Positions 40,689-49,309 of a stretch of 64,000 nt of DNA are shown here, piece by piece. Source of the DNA: Chthoniobacterales bacterium (GTDB lineage Bacteria > Verrucomicrobiota > Verrucomicrobiia > Chthoniobacterales > UBA10450); NCBI GenBank assembly GCA_013815325.1, contig JACDGM010000002.1:1-64000 (forward strand), read 5' to 3'. Position numbers and translations under genes: made by a program. Every line of letters starts with the position of its first letter. Within the stretch, counting starts at the first letter, position 1. The notes beneath the pieces were generated by a model that worked only from the letters and a program-made list of their open reading frames with translations, did no database searches and was not told the DNA's origin.

Positions 40689-41432
40689 TTACCACGGGAT
40701 CCACTGCCCGCGATAAACCGGCCGGCGCAGCAGAGGCCGGCGTCGTAATTGGATGCGTGGCGCGTGCTGGCCCGGAAGCAGACCGAGCGCCGACAGCGTT
40801 TCCATGTTCAACCGGCCATTCGGCAGAATTCCCGTCTGGCTTTGAAAAGCGCGCACCGCCGTTGCCGTGCCCGGCCCAAAATGCCCGTCAATTCCGCTGC
40901 GAAAATAGCCGGCCCGGGCGAGAAGTGCCTGCGCGCCGACGATCACATGCCGTCGCACATCCGGCGGCGCGAGCTCATATGGCGTGCCGACAAAAACCCC
41001 ACTCACTTCTGGTTGCGATCCGCGCGGCCCCGGCGCGTAATCTCCATCAGGCGCCGGCGCCGGCGCTTCGTTCGAGGGCGCTCGTTCGGGCGAAATTTCG
41101 GCCGATTGACCTACATTGTCCTCATCCGAGAAGCTCTCCGCAGGAGTCGCAACCGCCTCGGGCGGCGGCGCGGGCGCGGCTCCGCCACTGTTCCCCACGC
41201 CTAACGAACGCAATGTTTCGGCATCGATCGCGCCCGTGATTTGGAGTCCGTTGCGAATCTGATAACGCCGGATCGCCGCTGTGGTGTCGGCATTTTTTTG
41301 GCCGGAGACGTCGCCATAATAAAATCCCTGGTCCTTCAAAACCTGCTGCACCGTGGCGGTGGTCTGATCTGCGCGGGCGGCGACGGGGCTCAGGAGGAGC
41401 ATGGCGAAAAATGCGAAACAGATGCGTTTCAT
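40689..41432 (-). CDS. Secreted protein with two peptidoglycan-binding domains
   Basis: VQQVLKDQGFYYGDVSGQKNADTTAAIRRYQIRNGLQITGAID and LLARAGYFRSGIDGHFGPGTATAVRAFQSQTGILPNGRL. Confidence 0.85.
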   Translation of the reverse strand: MKRICFAFFAMLLLSPVAARADQTTATVQQVLKDQGFYYGDVSGQKNADTTAAIRRYQIRNGLQITGAIDAETLRSLGVGNSGGAAPAPPPEAVATPAESFSDEDNVGQSAEISPERAPSNEAPAPAPDGDYAPGPRGSQPEVSGVFVGTPYELAPPDVRRHVIVGAQALLARAGYFRSGIDGHFGPGTATAVRAFQSQTGILPNGRLNMETLSALGLLPGQHAPRIQLRRRPLLRRPVYRGQWIPW

Positions 41433-41462
41433 AGACGGAATTCGACGCTCCAGCGAGAACAG

Positions 41463-42239
41463 TTATTCAGCGGGCGCGGCCCAGGCCAGCGTCGGTTCGT
41501 TAGGCGAAAGCACCTCCCGATAACGCTCAACGCCGTCACTGATCGCCGAGGCGATCTGCTGCCGATACTCGGCCGTCGCCAGCTTCGTGAGATCGGAGGG
41601 ATTGGTGATGAAGCCGCCTTCCACGAGCGCGGCCGGGTGCCGGACATTGGCGATGACGTAAAATTGCTCGGACTTGATTCCGCGATTTACCGCCCGCGTC
41701 CGCTCCACCAGAGCGGCCTGGAGAAAGCGCGCCAGACTCTCGCTTTTTGCGAGGAGCGGTTTGGATTCCGCCGGGCGCAAAAACGGGAGCCAGGCAAAAA
41801 TTCCCGGACTCATCGCGGATTGCCGCACCGCAAAATAGGTTTCCACTCCGGAAGCCGCCGCCCGTTCGCCGTCGTTAAAATGGATGCTGACAAAGAGCGA
41901 ATTTCTCTCGTGATTCCCAACTGCCGCGCGCTCAGCGAGCGAGAGGTAACGATCCGAATCCCGCGTCAGCAATGTCGTGTAGCCGGCGCTGCGCAGGAGC
42001 AACTCCGCGCGCATGGCGACGTCGAGCGTCAGCTCTTTTTCCATCACCGCCCCGCAGATCGCGCCCGAGTCCTTTCCGCCGTGTCCGGGATCCAGCACCA
42101 CGACGACCGGTTCGTTTTTCCCGTGGACAGCCCTCCGCGGCTGCGCCACCGGACGCACCGGCGGTGCGAGCAGGACAAAGCAGAGAAACGAGATCGACAG
42201 GAGAAATAACCCGATCCAGGAAAGGATGCACCGCATCAT
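41463..42239 (-). CDS. N-acetylmuramoyl-L-alanine amidase (Amidase_3)
   Basis: VVVLDPGHGGKDSGAICGAVMEKELTLDVAMR; SIHFNDGE; LVEGGFITNPSDL. Confidence 0.92.
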   Translation of the reverse strand: MMRCILSWIGLFLLSISFLCFVLLAPPVRPVAQPRRAVHGKNEPVVVVLDPGHGGKDSGAICGAVMEKELTLDVAMRAELLLRSAGYTTLLTRDSDRYLSLAERAAVGNHERNSLFVSIHFNDGERAAASGVETYFAVRQSAMSPGIFAWLPFLRPAESKPLLAKSESLARFLQAALVERTRAVNRGIKSEQFYVIANVRHPAALVEGGFITNPSDLTKLATAEYRQQIASAISDGVERYREVLSPNEPTLAWAAPAE

Positions 42240-42253
42240 TTTTTTCGGATTCG

Positions 42254-43021
42254 TTAGGCAGAGAGCGCTTGCAACTCGTCACCCGCCAGCTGGCGGTAAC
42301 GAATCGACGTCGCTGCGCTTCGTTCCAGCACACACGCTTCGAGCGTCGCGCTGACCAGCTTTTCCTGCCGGTATGCGAGCAACGCAGGGCGTCCGGGCAG
42401 TCCGCTGGGAAGGTCATCCGCCGGCGGCATGCTTCCTATGCTCCACGCATCGAGCGCGACCTTCATTGCTCCATGCAACGTCGCCTTCGGGTCGTGATCG
42501 CGTTGTAGCAGTTCTTCCATCAGCTCCGTCGCGCGGGCCGTGCCGCTGATCGCGCAAAAACCGGCTCGCTTCACGCCTCCCTCTGCCGCGATCGCGCCAT
42601 CATATTCCACTCGCAAATAGAGATCCCCCTCCGGCGCCGCGCCTACTTCCGCAAAAATCATCCGCGCCAGATAAGGCGCGCCGTAAACCTGCTCAAAAGC
42701 CGTTTTCAAAAGCGGGCTGAGGGAATAAAAAGCCAGCCGTCGCAACGACACGTCCGCGGCAGAACGCGTGAACCCCTCCGCGCTTGCCAGCTCGATTGCC
42801 GCCATGCGCAGCCGCTCGATGTCGCCCGGATGCCCGATCGCTCCCAGCGCGATCCGGTCGTAAATCTCGAAAAGCTTTTGCCGCGCCTGTCCCACGGTCA
42901 CGAACAAAATCCCACCGCCATAACTGAGCGCGGCGATCGGGCTCCCCGGCGCGAGTTGCGTCTCGATGTATTCGCGCCGATTGGCGATCGCCTCGACCCA
43001 ACGATACGGCTCTTCAATCAT
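42254..43021 (-). CDS. prcA: 20S proteasome alpha subunit
   Basis: SPIAALSYGGGILFVTVGQARQKLFEIYDRIALGAIGHPGDIERLRMAAIELASAEGFTRSAADVSLRRLA; resembles actinobacterial PrcA ([22 protein letters not shown]). Confidence 0.87.
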   Translation of the reverse strand: MIEEPYRWVEAIANRREYIETQLAPGSPIAALSYGGGILFVTVGQARQKLFEIYDRIALGAIGHPGDIERLRMAAIELASAEGFTRSAADVSLRRLAFYSLSPLLKTAFEQVYGAPYLARMIFAEVGAAPEGDLYLRVEYDGAIAAEGGVKRAGFCAISGTARATELMEELLQRDHDPKATLHGAMKVALDAWSIGSMPPADDLPSGLPGRPALLAYRQEKLVSATLEACVLERSAATSIRYRQLAGDELQALSA

Positions 43022-43824
43022 GCGACGGTGCTTTTGAAACGCGCGGCGATCTGCTCTTCCGGCAGAGTTTTAATCCCGGCAGCGGAAATGATTTTGATGA
43101 TCGGAAAAATCCGCGCCTGCCGGTCTACGCCGCCGGTCGCGGTATCCGCCTCCGCGGCGGTGTCGAGCGCGCGCAAGGCAAGCGTGACTGCGTCGTCCTC
43201 GCGCAATTTTCCCAGGAGTTTTTTCCCCCAGCGATTTTCGTAAAACAAAACGCCCCGCACCGCCGGCGACCCGGAGCCGGTTGCGGCGTATTCCGCCACC
43301 TCAAATTGCGCGCCCATTGCGTCATAAAAATAGAGGCGCGCCTGTCCATCGCCCGCGAAATCGTAGGTCGCAAAAATCGGCACGACCACGCCGACGCCCT
43401 GCATGACGAAGCCAAAATTATCGCGCAAGAGTTTAGAGAGCGCGCGCACTTTCCCATCCACGCTCATCTCTTGCAGTTGCGTGCGTCGAAAATATTGCAG
43501 TGAATGCTCGAGCACCCGCGCCATCTCCCAAGCAGTTGCTGGCACCCCGGCGATCGCCATTATGGAATGCCTATCGATCTCGAGCACCTTGTCCGCGCGA
43601 TCGTAAACCACCGTGTTTCCCGCCGTCGCACGCCGATCACCAGCGACGAGCACGCCGCCGCTAAACTTGAAGGCGAGAATCGTGGTGGAGTGCGTTGGGA
43701 CGAAGACCGCACCCGCGGAGCTGACGCCCACCGCCGGTGATTGCGCAGCCTCATTCAGCAAGCCGCGCCGCCGCAAAAGCGCCGGAAAATCGGCCGCCGC
43801 CGCGCCTAACGAGTCGCCCGTCAC
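43018..43824 (-). CDS. prcB: 20S proteasome beta subunit
   Basis: GTG start; propeptide then THS|TTILAFKFSGGVLVAGDRRATAGNTV; IAGVPATAWEMARVLEHSLQYF; DTATGGVDRQARIFPIIKII matches PrcB DSATGGPD region. Confidence 0.92.
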   Translation of the reverse strand: MTGDSLGAAAADFPALLRRRGLLNEAAQSPAVGVSSAGAVFVPTHSTTILAFKFSGGVLVAGDRRATAGNTVVYDRADKVLEIDRHSIMAIAGVPATAWEMARVLEHSLQYFRRTQLQEMSVDGKVRALSKLLRDNFGFVMQGVGVVVPIFATYDFAGDGQARLYFYDAMGAQFEVAEYAATGSGSPAVRGVLFYENRWGKKLLGKLREDDAVTLALRALDTAAEADTATGGVDRQARIFPIIKIISAAGIKTLPEEQIAARFKSTVA

Positions 43825-43997
43825 TGGCCGGTGCGCTGCCGGTAGCGCTTCGATTGGTTCGGATCCACCTTGCGCATTTTCTTGAGCAAATCGCGCGTGT
43901 CCGGTTTCGAAACATCAGGCGATTTTGGGCCGCCGCCGTCCCCTGGTTGGGGTCCCCACGGCACAGGCGTCACCGGTTTTTCCGTCCGCTCAGGCAT
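43821..43997 (-). CDS. UBact/Pup-like protein modifier (58 aa)
   Basis: Manual translation: MPERTEKPVTPVPWGPQPGDGGGPKSPDVSKPDTRDLLKKMRKVDPNQSKRYRQRTGQ*; fits UBact architecture (disordered, KMRKVDPxQxxRYRQRxGQ tail); stop overlaps prcB GTG. Below 60 aa so absent from ORF track. Confidence 0.9.
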   Translation of the reverse strand: MPERTEKPVTPVPWGPQPGDGGGPKSPDVSKPDTRDLLKKMRKVDPNQSKRYRQRTGQ

Positions 43998-44078
43998 GAA
44001 AAAATGCTACGGCGAAAGCGCCGAAACGCAAGCCGCGGCGAGCTTGCCAGCCTCGGAGAGAGGTGCCAAGCTTCGCCC

Positions 44079-44537
44079 ATGACGCGCGCCTTTTTCGCTC
44101 TCCCGCTTCTCTTCCTGGGCCTTCTCCTCGCGCCTCTTTCCCCGGCTCAAACTCCAGCCTCCGAGAACAACGAACTACTCGCCCTAACGAAAAAGATCGA
44201 CGAACAGAACACAAAAATCGACGCACTCTCGCAACAGATTCTCAAACTTCAGCAGACGCTCGAGCAAGGGAAGCCAACTCCTTCTCCGACCACGGTGGGC
44301 GTCGCCTCGGACGAAAATGCAACGGCTACTCCCGTGCCCGCCGTTGGCGGCAACAGTCACGTCGTGACTCGCGGCGAAACGCTCACCTCCATCGCGAAGC
44401 AGCACAAAGTGGGCATCGAAGAGCTGCAGAAATTCAATCACATCGAAAACGATCGGAAGCTGCAGATCGGCCAGACGCTCGCCATCCCCGGTCCCGGCAA
44501 TTCCGCGCCCAGCGCCACGCCCTCGCCTAACGAGTAA
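44079..44537 (+). CDS. Secreted LysM-domain protein
   Basis: signal peptide; coiled coil; HVVTRGETLTSIAKQHKVGIEELQKFNHIENDRKLQIGQTLAIP. Confidence 0.85.
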   Translation: MTRAFFALPLLFLGLLLAPLSPAQTPASENNELLALTKKIDEQNTKIDALSQQILKLQQTLEQGKPTPSPTTVGVASDENATATPVPAVGGNSHVVTRGETLTSIAKQHKVGIEELQKFNHIENDRKLQIGQTLAIPGPGNSAPSATPSPNE

Positions 44538-45067
44538 TGGAAACGGCCGGCCAGCAAAACTGGTTTTTGCGCAAGCACGTTGACGGCAGCGTTTTTGGTC
44601 CTCTACCCTTTGAGCAGATGCGGCGCTGGGCCGACGGCGCCCAGATCGCGCCGCACGACCAAATTTCCCACGACCAGGAAACCTGGCTGAAGGCGCCGAT
44701 GTTTCCGGAACTGGAGATGGACTGGCTTGTCGAAGTGACAAGGGAGCATTACTACGGACCGACCACGTTAGGCGCAATCCAGGAATTTCTTCGCCTCGGC
44801 GAGATCGGCGAAGCGAACTTCATCATCAACTCTTGCAACGGCTCCCGCCGCCAGATCAAAGGGCTGCCCGAGCTGGCGCGCGAGCCTAACGAACCTTTCG
44901 ATGTCTCTGACCACGCGCCTCCGCCCAGCCCGATGGCGATCAACCTGCGCGACCGGATCGATGATCTAGAACAGAGCCTGTTCGAAGAGCGCCGGGCTCT
45001 CGAGGAATGCGAAGCGCGCTACCGCGACCTCGAAGCGCAATACCTCGAACTGCAAAAGCAGTCGTAG
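44537..45067 (+). CDS. Hypothetical, GYF_2-like repeats plus C-terminal coiled coil
   Basis: NWFLRKHVDGSVFGPLPFEQMRRWADGAQIAPHDQIS and VTREHYYGPTTLGAIQEFLRLGEI; TAATG overlap with LysM gene. Confidence 0.65.
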   Translation: METAGQQNWFLRKHVDGSVFGPLPFEQMRRWADGAQIAPHDQISHDQETWLKAPMFPELEMDWLVEVTREHYYGPTTLGAIQEFLRLGEIGEANFIINSCNGSRRQIKGLPELAREPNEPFDVSDHAPPPSPMAINLRDRIDDLEQSLFEERRALEECEARYRDLEAQYLELQKQS

Positions 45068-45161
45068 GATGCCTCCCGCTGGGTTGGTGCGGGTAATCGC
45101 AGCGGCGGCCCGAACTGCAGGCGTGCGGCGCAAGCCCCTCTTTGGCAGAGGGCGAAGCGCT

Positions 45162-46916
45162 CTACAGCCGCGTCGCCAGCTCTGCTTCGCCTTCCGGCGC
45201 CTCAAGAAAACTCTGCTCACAGAGCCGCGCGTATTTTCCGCCTAACGACAGCAGCTCTTCATGCGTCCCCCGCTCGATGATGCGCCCGTGATCGAGCACC
45301 AAAATTTGATCCGCGCGCACGATCGTCGAGAGCCGGTGCGCAATCACGATGCACGTGCGATGGAACATCAAGTTCTCCAGTGCCTGCTGAATCAGCCGCT
45401 CCGTCGCCGTGTCCACGCTCGCGGTCGCTTCATCGAGAATCAGAATCGGCGGGTCCTTGAGCAGTGCCCGCGCAATTGAGAGGCGTTGCTTTTCGCCCAC
45501 GCTCAGCTTCACTCCACGCTCGCCCACCAGGCTCCCGAGTCCGTTAGGCAAACGATCAATAAAGGCGCGGGCATTGGCCGCCTCGGCCGCTTCGAAAAGT
45601 TCCTCATCCGTCGCTTCCGGTTTCCCGAGAAGTAAATTTTCGCGAATCGTCCCGTTAAAGAGAAAACTCTCCTGCGCCACCACGCCGATCATTTCGCGCA
45701 AAGCGTGCACGCGGAAATCGCGGATCGGCTTCGCATCGATCATGATTTCTCCCGAGGTGAATTCATAAAAGCGAGTCAGCAGATTCACCATGGTCGACTT
45801 CCCCGCACCGGTCGCGCCGACTAGCGCAATCGTCTCGCCCGGCTCCGCGTGGAAGCTGACGTTGCTCAAGGCCGCGAGACCTCGGGCATAACTAAAACTG
45901 ACGTCGTCATAATGAATTTCGCCCTCGATCTGGCCGATCGATTCGCCCTCGTGCAGCCCCGGCTCCTCCGCTTCATCGAGAATCTCAAAGACACGCTCAC
46001 CGGCGGCGCGACCTGCCTGCACGAGCTGATTGAGCTGATGCAACCGCGTCACTGGTTCGTAGAGGAATCTCGTTAGGGTAATAAATGCGACGAGCGAGCC
46101 GACCTGCATTTCACCGCGCAAAACCGCGCGCCCGCCGAAGCCGATCGCGAGGACCAGACCTAACGAATTCACAAAATCCATCGACGGGCTGTAAAGCGCC
46201 CAAGCCCGCATAATGCGCAGCGTCGCCTGCCGCAAGGCGTCGCTCGCCCGGTTGAAGCGCGCGTGCTCCTGCGCTTCCCTAACGAACGATTTGATCTGAC
46301 GGATACCGGCGAGATCGTCGAGCAGGAGCGCGTTCAAGGCGGAGGCGGCGCGCCGCTGCGGACGATAACGGCTCGGCCCGCTCAGCGTGTAAGCTATCGC
46401 GCCGCCCGCCAGCAACGGCACTGGGGCGAGGACGCACCAAGCGAGGCTGCCGTTAAAATAAAAGAGCGTCACGATCACGATCGCGACCTGCAGGACCGCG
46501 ACGACGCCTTGCTCGATGCCATCGATCAGGACGCGCTCGACCGAGTTCACATCCTCGACCACGCGGGTGATGAGGTCGCCGGTCGCGCGATTATCAAACC
46601 AGCGCAGCGGCAGCAATTCGATGTGCTGAAAAAGGTCGCTCCGCAGATCGAAGATAACTTTTTGTTCGAAGCTGTTGTTGAGCAAAATCCGCAATCCGTT
46701 GAGCAGGTCCTGAAGGAAAAACGAGAGGAGCGCGAGGCCCACCATGGGCAGGAGCAGCTCCGGCCGATGACCCGCGATCACGTCGTCGATGATGAACTTC
46801 GTGACCGCCGGAAAGACGATGATCATGAGCGTGCTCACGACCGCGCAGCTGAGCGTGCCGGCCGCCATCCAAGGGTAGCGTTTGAGATATGCGAAGACGC
46901 GCCAGACGGTTCTCAT
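45162..46916 (-). CDS. ABC transporter, ATP-binding/permease (MsbA-like)
   Basis: TIALVGATGAGKSTMVNLLTRFYE; LSVGEKQRLSIARALLKDPPILILDEATASVD. Confidence 0.93.
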   Translation of the reverse strand: MRTVWRVFAYLKRYPWMAAGTLSCAVVSTLMIIVFPAVTKFIIDDVIAGHRPELLLPMVGLALLSFFLQDLLNGLRILLNNSFEQKVIFDLRSDLFQHIELLPLRWFDNRATGDLITRVVEDVNSVERVLIDGIEQGVVAVLQVAIVIVTLFYFNGSLAWCVLAPVPLLAGGAIAYTLSGPSRYRPQRRAASALNALLLDDLAGIRQIKSFVREAQEHARFNRASDALRQATLRIMRAWALYSPSMDFVNSLGLVLAIGFGGRAVLRGEMQVGSLVAFITLTRFLYEPVTRLHQLNQLVQAGRAAGERVFEILDEAEEPGLHEGESIGQIEGEIHYDDVSFSYARGLAALSNVSFHAEPGETIALVGATGAGKSTMVNLLTRFYEFTSGEIMIDAKPIRDFRVHALREMIGVVAQESFLFNGTIRENLLLGKPEATDEELFEAAEAANARAFIDRLPNGLGSLVGERGVKLSVGEKQRLSIARALLKDPPILILDEATASVDTATERLIQQALENLMFHRTCIVIAHRLSTIVRADQILVLDHGRIIERGTHEELLSLGGKYARLCEQSFLEAPEGEAELATRL

Positions 46917-47008
46917 TGCGGGAACGAAACGTCAGCGACGGGGTAGGGGAGTCAAGTTGCACGGCGCGGCGGGCACTAGCATGGTGCGGACGCAACGCGT
47001 TTCCTGCG

Positions 47009-47497
47009 ATGATCATCGAGCAGATTTTCACTTCCCCGGGCCACAATTATTTCGGCCATTACGGCAAGGCGCCCGACGTTTTCTCGATCCAGGAAACGAG
47101 CGAGATCGAGTGTCTCGCGGGCCACGGAATTCGCGGCGACCGCTTCTTCGATTATCGCGACGATTACAAAGGGCAAATCACCTTCTTTGCCCGGGAGGTC
47201 TTCGACGAACTCGCGCGCGCGCTCAGCCTAACGACGAAATCTCCGGGCGTTTTGCGCCGCAATGTCATCGTCTCCGGCGTCCAATTGAACAACCTGATTG
47301 GCGCTGACTTCGAGGTGCAGGGCGTGCACTTTCATGGGGCCGCGCACTGCAAGCCGTGCGCCTGGATGGACATCGCCTTCGCCCCCGGGACGGAAGAGTT
47401 TCTCGCCGGCCAGGGCGGATTGCGCGCGAGGGTTCTGAGCGACGGCCGGATCAGCGTGGGCGAGGCGCAGCTAAAAATTCTCGAGGCCGCGGCCTAA
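47009..47497 (+). CDS. MOSC domain protein
   Basis: GIRGDRFFDYRDDYKGQITFF; RRNVIVSGVQLNNLIGADFEV; HCKPCAWMD. Confidence 0.87.
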   Translation: MIIEQIFTSPGHNYFGHYGKAPDVFSIQETSEIECLAGHGIRGDRFFDYRDDYKGQITFFAREVFDELARALSLTTKSPGVLRRNVIVSGVQLNNLIGADFEVQGVHFHGAAHCKPCAWMDIAFAPGTEEFLAGQGGLRARVLSDGRISVGEAQLKILEAAA

Positions 47498-47499
47498 CG

Positions 47500-48045
47500 A
47501 TGCGCTTCAGCGCGGTGTTGCTGGCGGGCGGGAAGTCAACGCGCATGGGCCGCGATAAAGCATTGCTCGAAATCGAGGGCGAGCCGCTCTGGCGCCGGCA
47601 GCTCGCGACGTTGCGCCGGTTGTCGCCTGAGCGAATGATAATTTCCGGTCCCCCACGCGATGGGTGCATTGCGGTTGAGGATGAAATCGAGGGCGCAGGT
47701 CCGCTCGCCGGGGTCGCCGTTGCGCTGCAAAAATGCACTTCGCCCCTCCTCGTTGTGCTGGCGGTGGATCTGCCGAGGATGACGACAGATTTCTTGCAGT
47801 CGCTTCTCGCCCTCTGCCGCGATGGAAAAGGCGCCGTGCCGCGTGGACCCGGATTCTTTGAGCCGCTCGCGGCGGTTTACCCGGCGGCCTGCGCCGGGCT
47901 GGCAGCCGCGGCTTTGCACAGTGCGGATTTTTCAATGGCAAGTTTCGTCCGGGCTGCGATGGAGCAGAAACTGCTCGTGTCGCGAACGATCCTGCCGTCG
48001 GAAGTCTCCCTCTTCACCAACCTCAACACTCCGGCCGATCTGTGA
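47500..48045 (+). CDS. mobA: Molybdenum cofactor guanylyltransferase
   Basis: MRFSAVLLAGGKSTRMGRDKALLEIEGEPLWRRQL; GPLAGVAVAL; LAVDLPRM. Confidence 0.92.
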   Translation: MRFSAVLLAGGKSTRMGRDKALLEIEGEPLWRRQLATLRRLSPERMIISGPPRDGCIAVEDEIEGAGPLAGVAVALQKCTSPLLVVLAVDLPRMTTDFLQSLLALCRDGKGAVPRGPGFFEPLAAVYPAACAGLAAAALHSADFSMASFVRAAMEQKLLVSRTILPSEVSLFTNLNTPADL

Positions 48046-48923
48046 ACGCGAATCGCGAAGCGGCTCGAGACGTTGCCATCGTTAGGTATCGCGAAGGTGC
48101 GCTGCGGCCCGCGCAACCCGATGAAGTCGCGGTCGAGGAACCACTCGAAATTCGCGTGGAAGGCCGCAGCGTTGCGGTCGTAATGCGCACTCCGGGCCAC
48201 GATCGAGAACTGGCTGCGGGCTTCGCTTTGAGCGAAGGGATCGTGCGCCGGAGATCCGATATTTTCGAGATTACTTCCTGCCTAACGACTGCTCCAGCGG
48301 GCGGCGACGTCGTCGATATTGCCCTGACCGATCCGGCCAGTTTCGACGCCACTAAACTCAGCCGCCATGTCTTCAGCTCGTCCAGCTGCGGCATCTGCGG
48401 CAAGGCTACGATCGAGGCGGCGATGCAGCAGTTCCCGCCAATCGGTAGTGCGCCTCGAATCCGCGCCGAACTTCTTCTCGGGCTGCCGCAGAAATTGGCC
48501 GCAGCTCAGGAAACTTTTCAGCGGACCGGCGGGCTGCACGCCTGCGCGTTCTTCACTGCGGAGGGCGAGCTGCTGCTCCTGCGCGAGGATGTCGGCCGGC
48601 ATAATGCGCTCGACAAGTTGATCGGGCACGAGCTGCTCGCGAAGCGCCTCCCGTTAGGGGACTGCATCCTTCTGCTCAGCGGCCGCGTTTCGTTTGAGAT
48701 GGCGCAGAAGGCGCTCGCGGCTGGCATCGCGATTATCGCCGCGGTCTCCGCGCCGACTAGTCTCGCGGTTGAATTTGCGCGGGCGAACGGTCAAACGCTC
48801 GTCGGGTTTCTGCGTGGCGAGACGATGAATGTGTACAGCGGCGCAGAGCGGCTAACCGATCATGGTCATGTCTATACGCGAGGTGATGCTGAATTCGGTG
48901 CCGGTGATCCAGCGCCCCATTAA
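48042..48923 (+). CDS. fdhD: Formate dehydrogenase accessory sulfurtransferase
   Basis: MRTPGHDRELAAGFALSEGIV; SSSCGICGKATIEA; GGLHACAFF; REDVGRHNALDKLIG. Confidence 0.94.
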   Translation: MNANREAARDVAIVRYREGALRPAQPDEVAVEEPLEIRVEGRSVAVVMRTPGHDRELAAGFALSEGIVRRRSDIFEITSCLTTAPAGGDVVDIALTDPASFDATKLSRHVFSSSSCGICGKATIEAAMQQFPPIGSAPRIRAELLLGLPQKLAAAQETFQRTGGLHACAFFTAEGELLLLREDVGRHNALDKLIGHELLAKRLPLGDCILLLSGRVSFEMAQKALAAGIAIIAAVSAPTSLAVEFARANGQTLVGFLRGETMNVYSGAERLTDHGHVYTRGDAEFGAGDPAPH

Positions 48924-49018
48924 AACACCGGCGCGAGCAACCCCATCGCGAGGATGGCGACCCGGGAAGCTCTCGTGGAGAAACAAAGGAGCATGAAAAC
49001 GAGCAATCGGGATGATCG

Positions 49019-49261
49019 TTAGGCCTCTGAAAGCAGGATCTGCTGCTGCTCGTGAAGTTCGCCTAACGTGTGTGGGACGGGATTGAGCAGAAATCGTTTT
49101 TGATCGCGCCTGCCTGCTTCTTCACCAAAATCTCGCACCGTGACCGCGCACGAGCGCTGCGGCGCAATCTCGGGAGCAGCGGCGATACTTCCGTCGCACT
49201 CGCCCATCCTACACGTGATCGTCGGCGCCGGGCTTTTCGCCGCTGCGATTCTTCCGCTCAT
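49019..49261 (-). CDS. Hypothetical small protein
   Basis: 80-aa ORF, stop codon supplied by CCTAACGA motif; weak. Confidence 0.3.
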   Translation of the reverse strand: MSGRIAAAKSPAPTITCRMGECDGSIAAAPEIAPQRSCAVTVRDFGEEAGRRDQKRFLLNPVPHTLGELHEQQQILLSEA

Positions 49262-49309
49262 TGAGATCGCCTCCCAAGCTATGCAAAGAAGTCGTTATGC
49301 AGCGAAACG

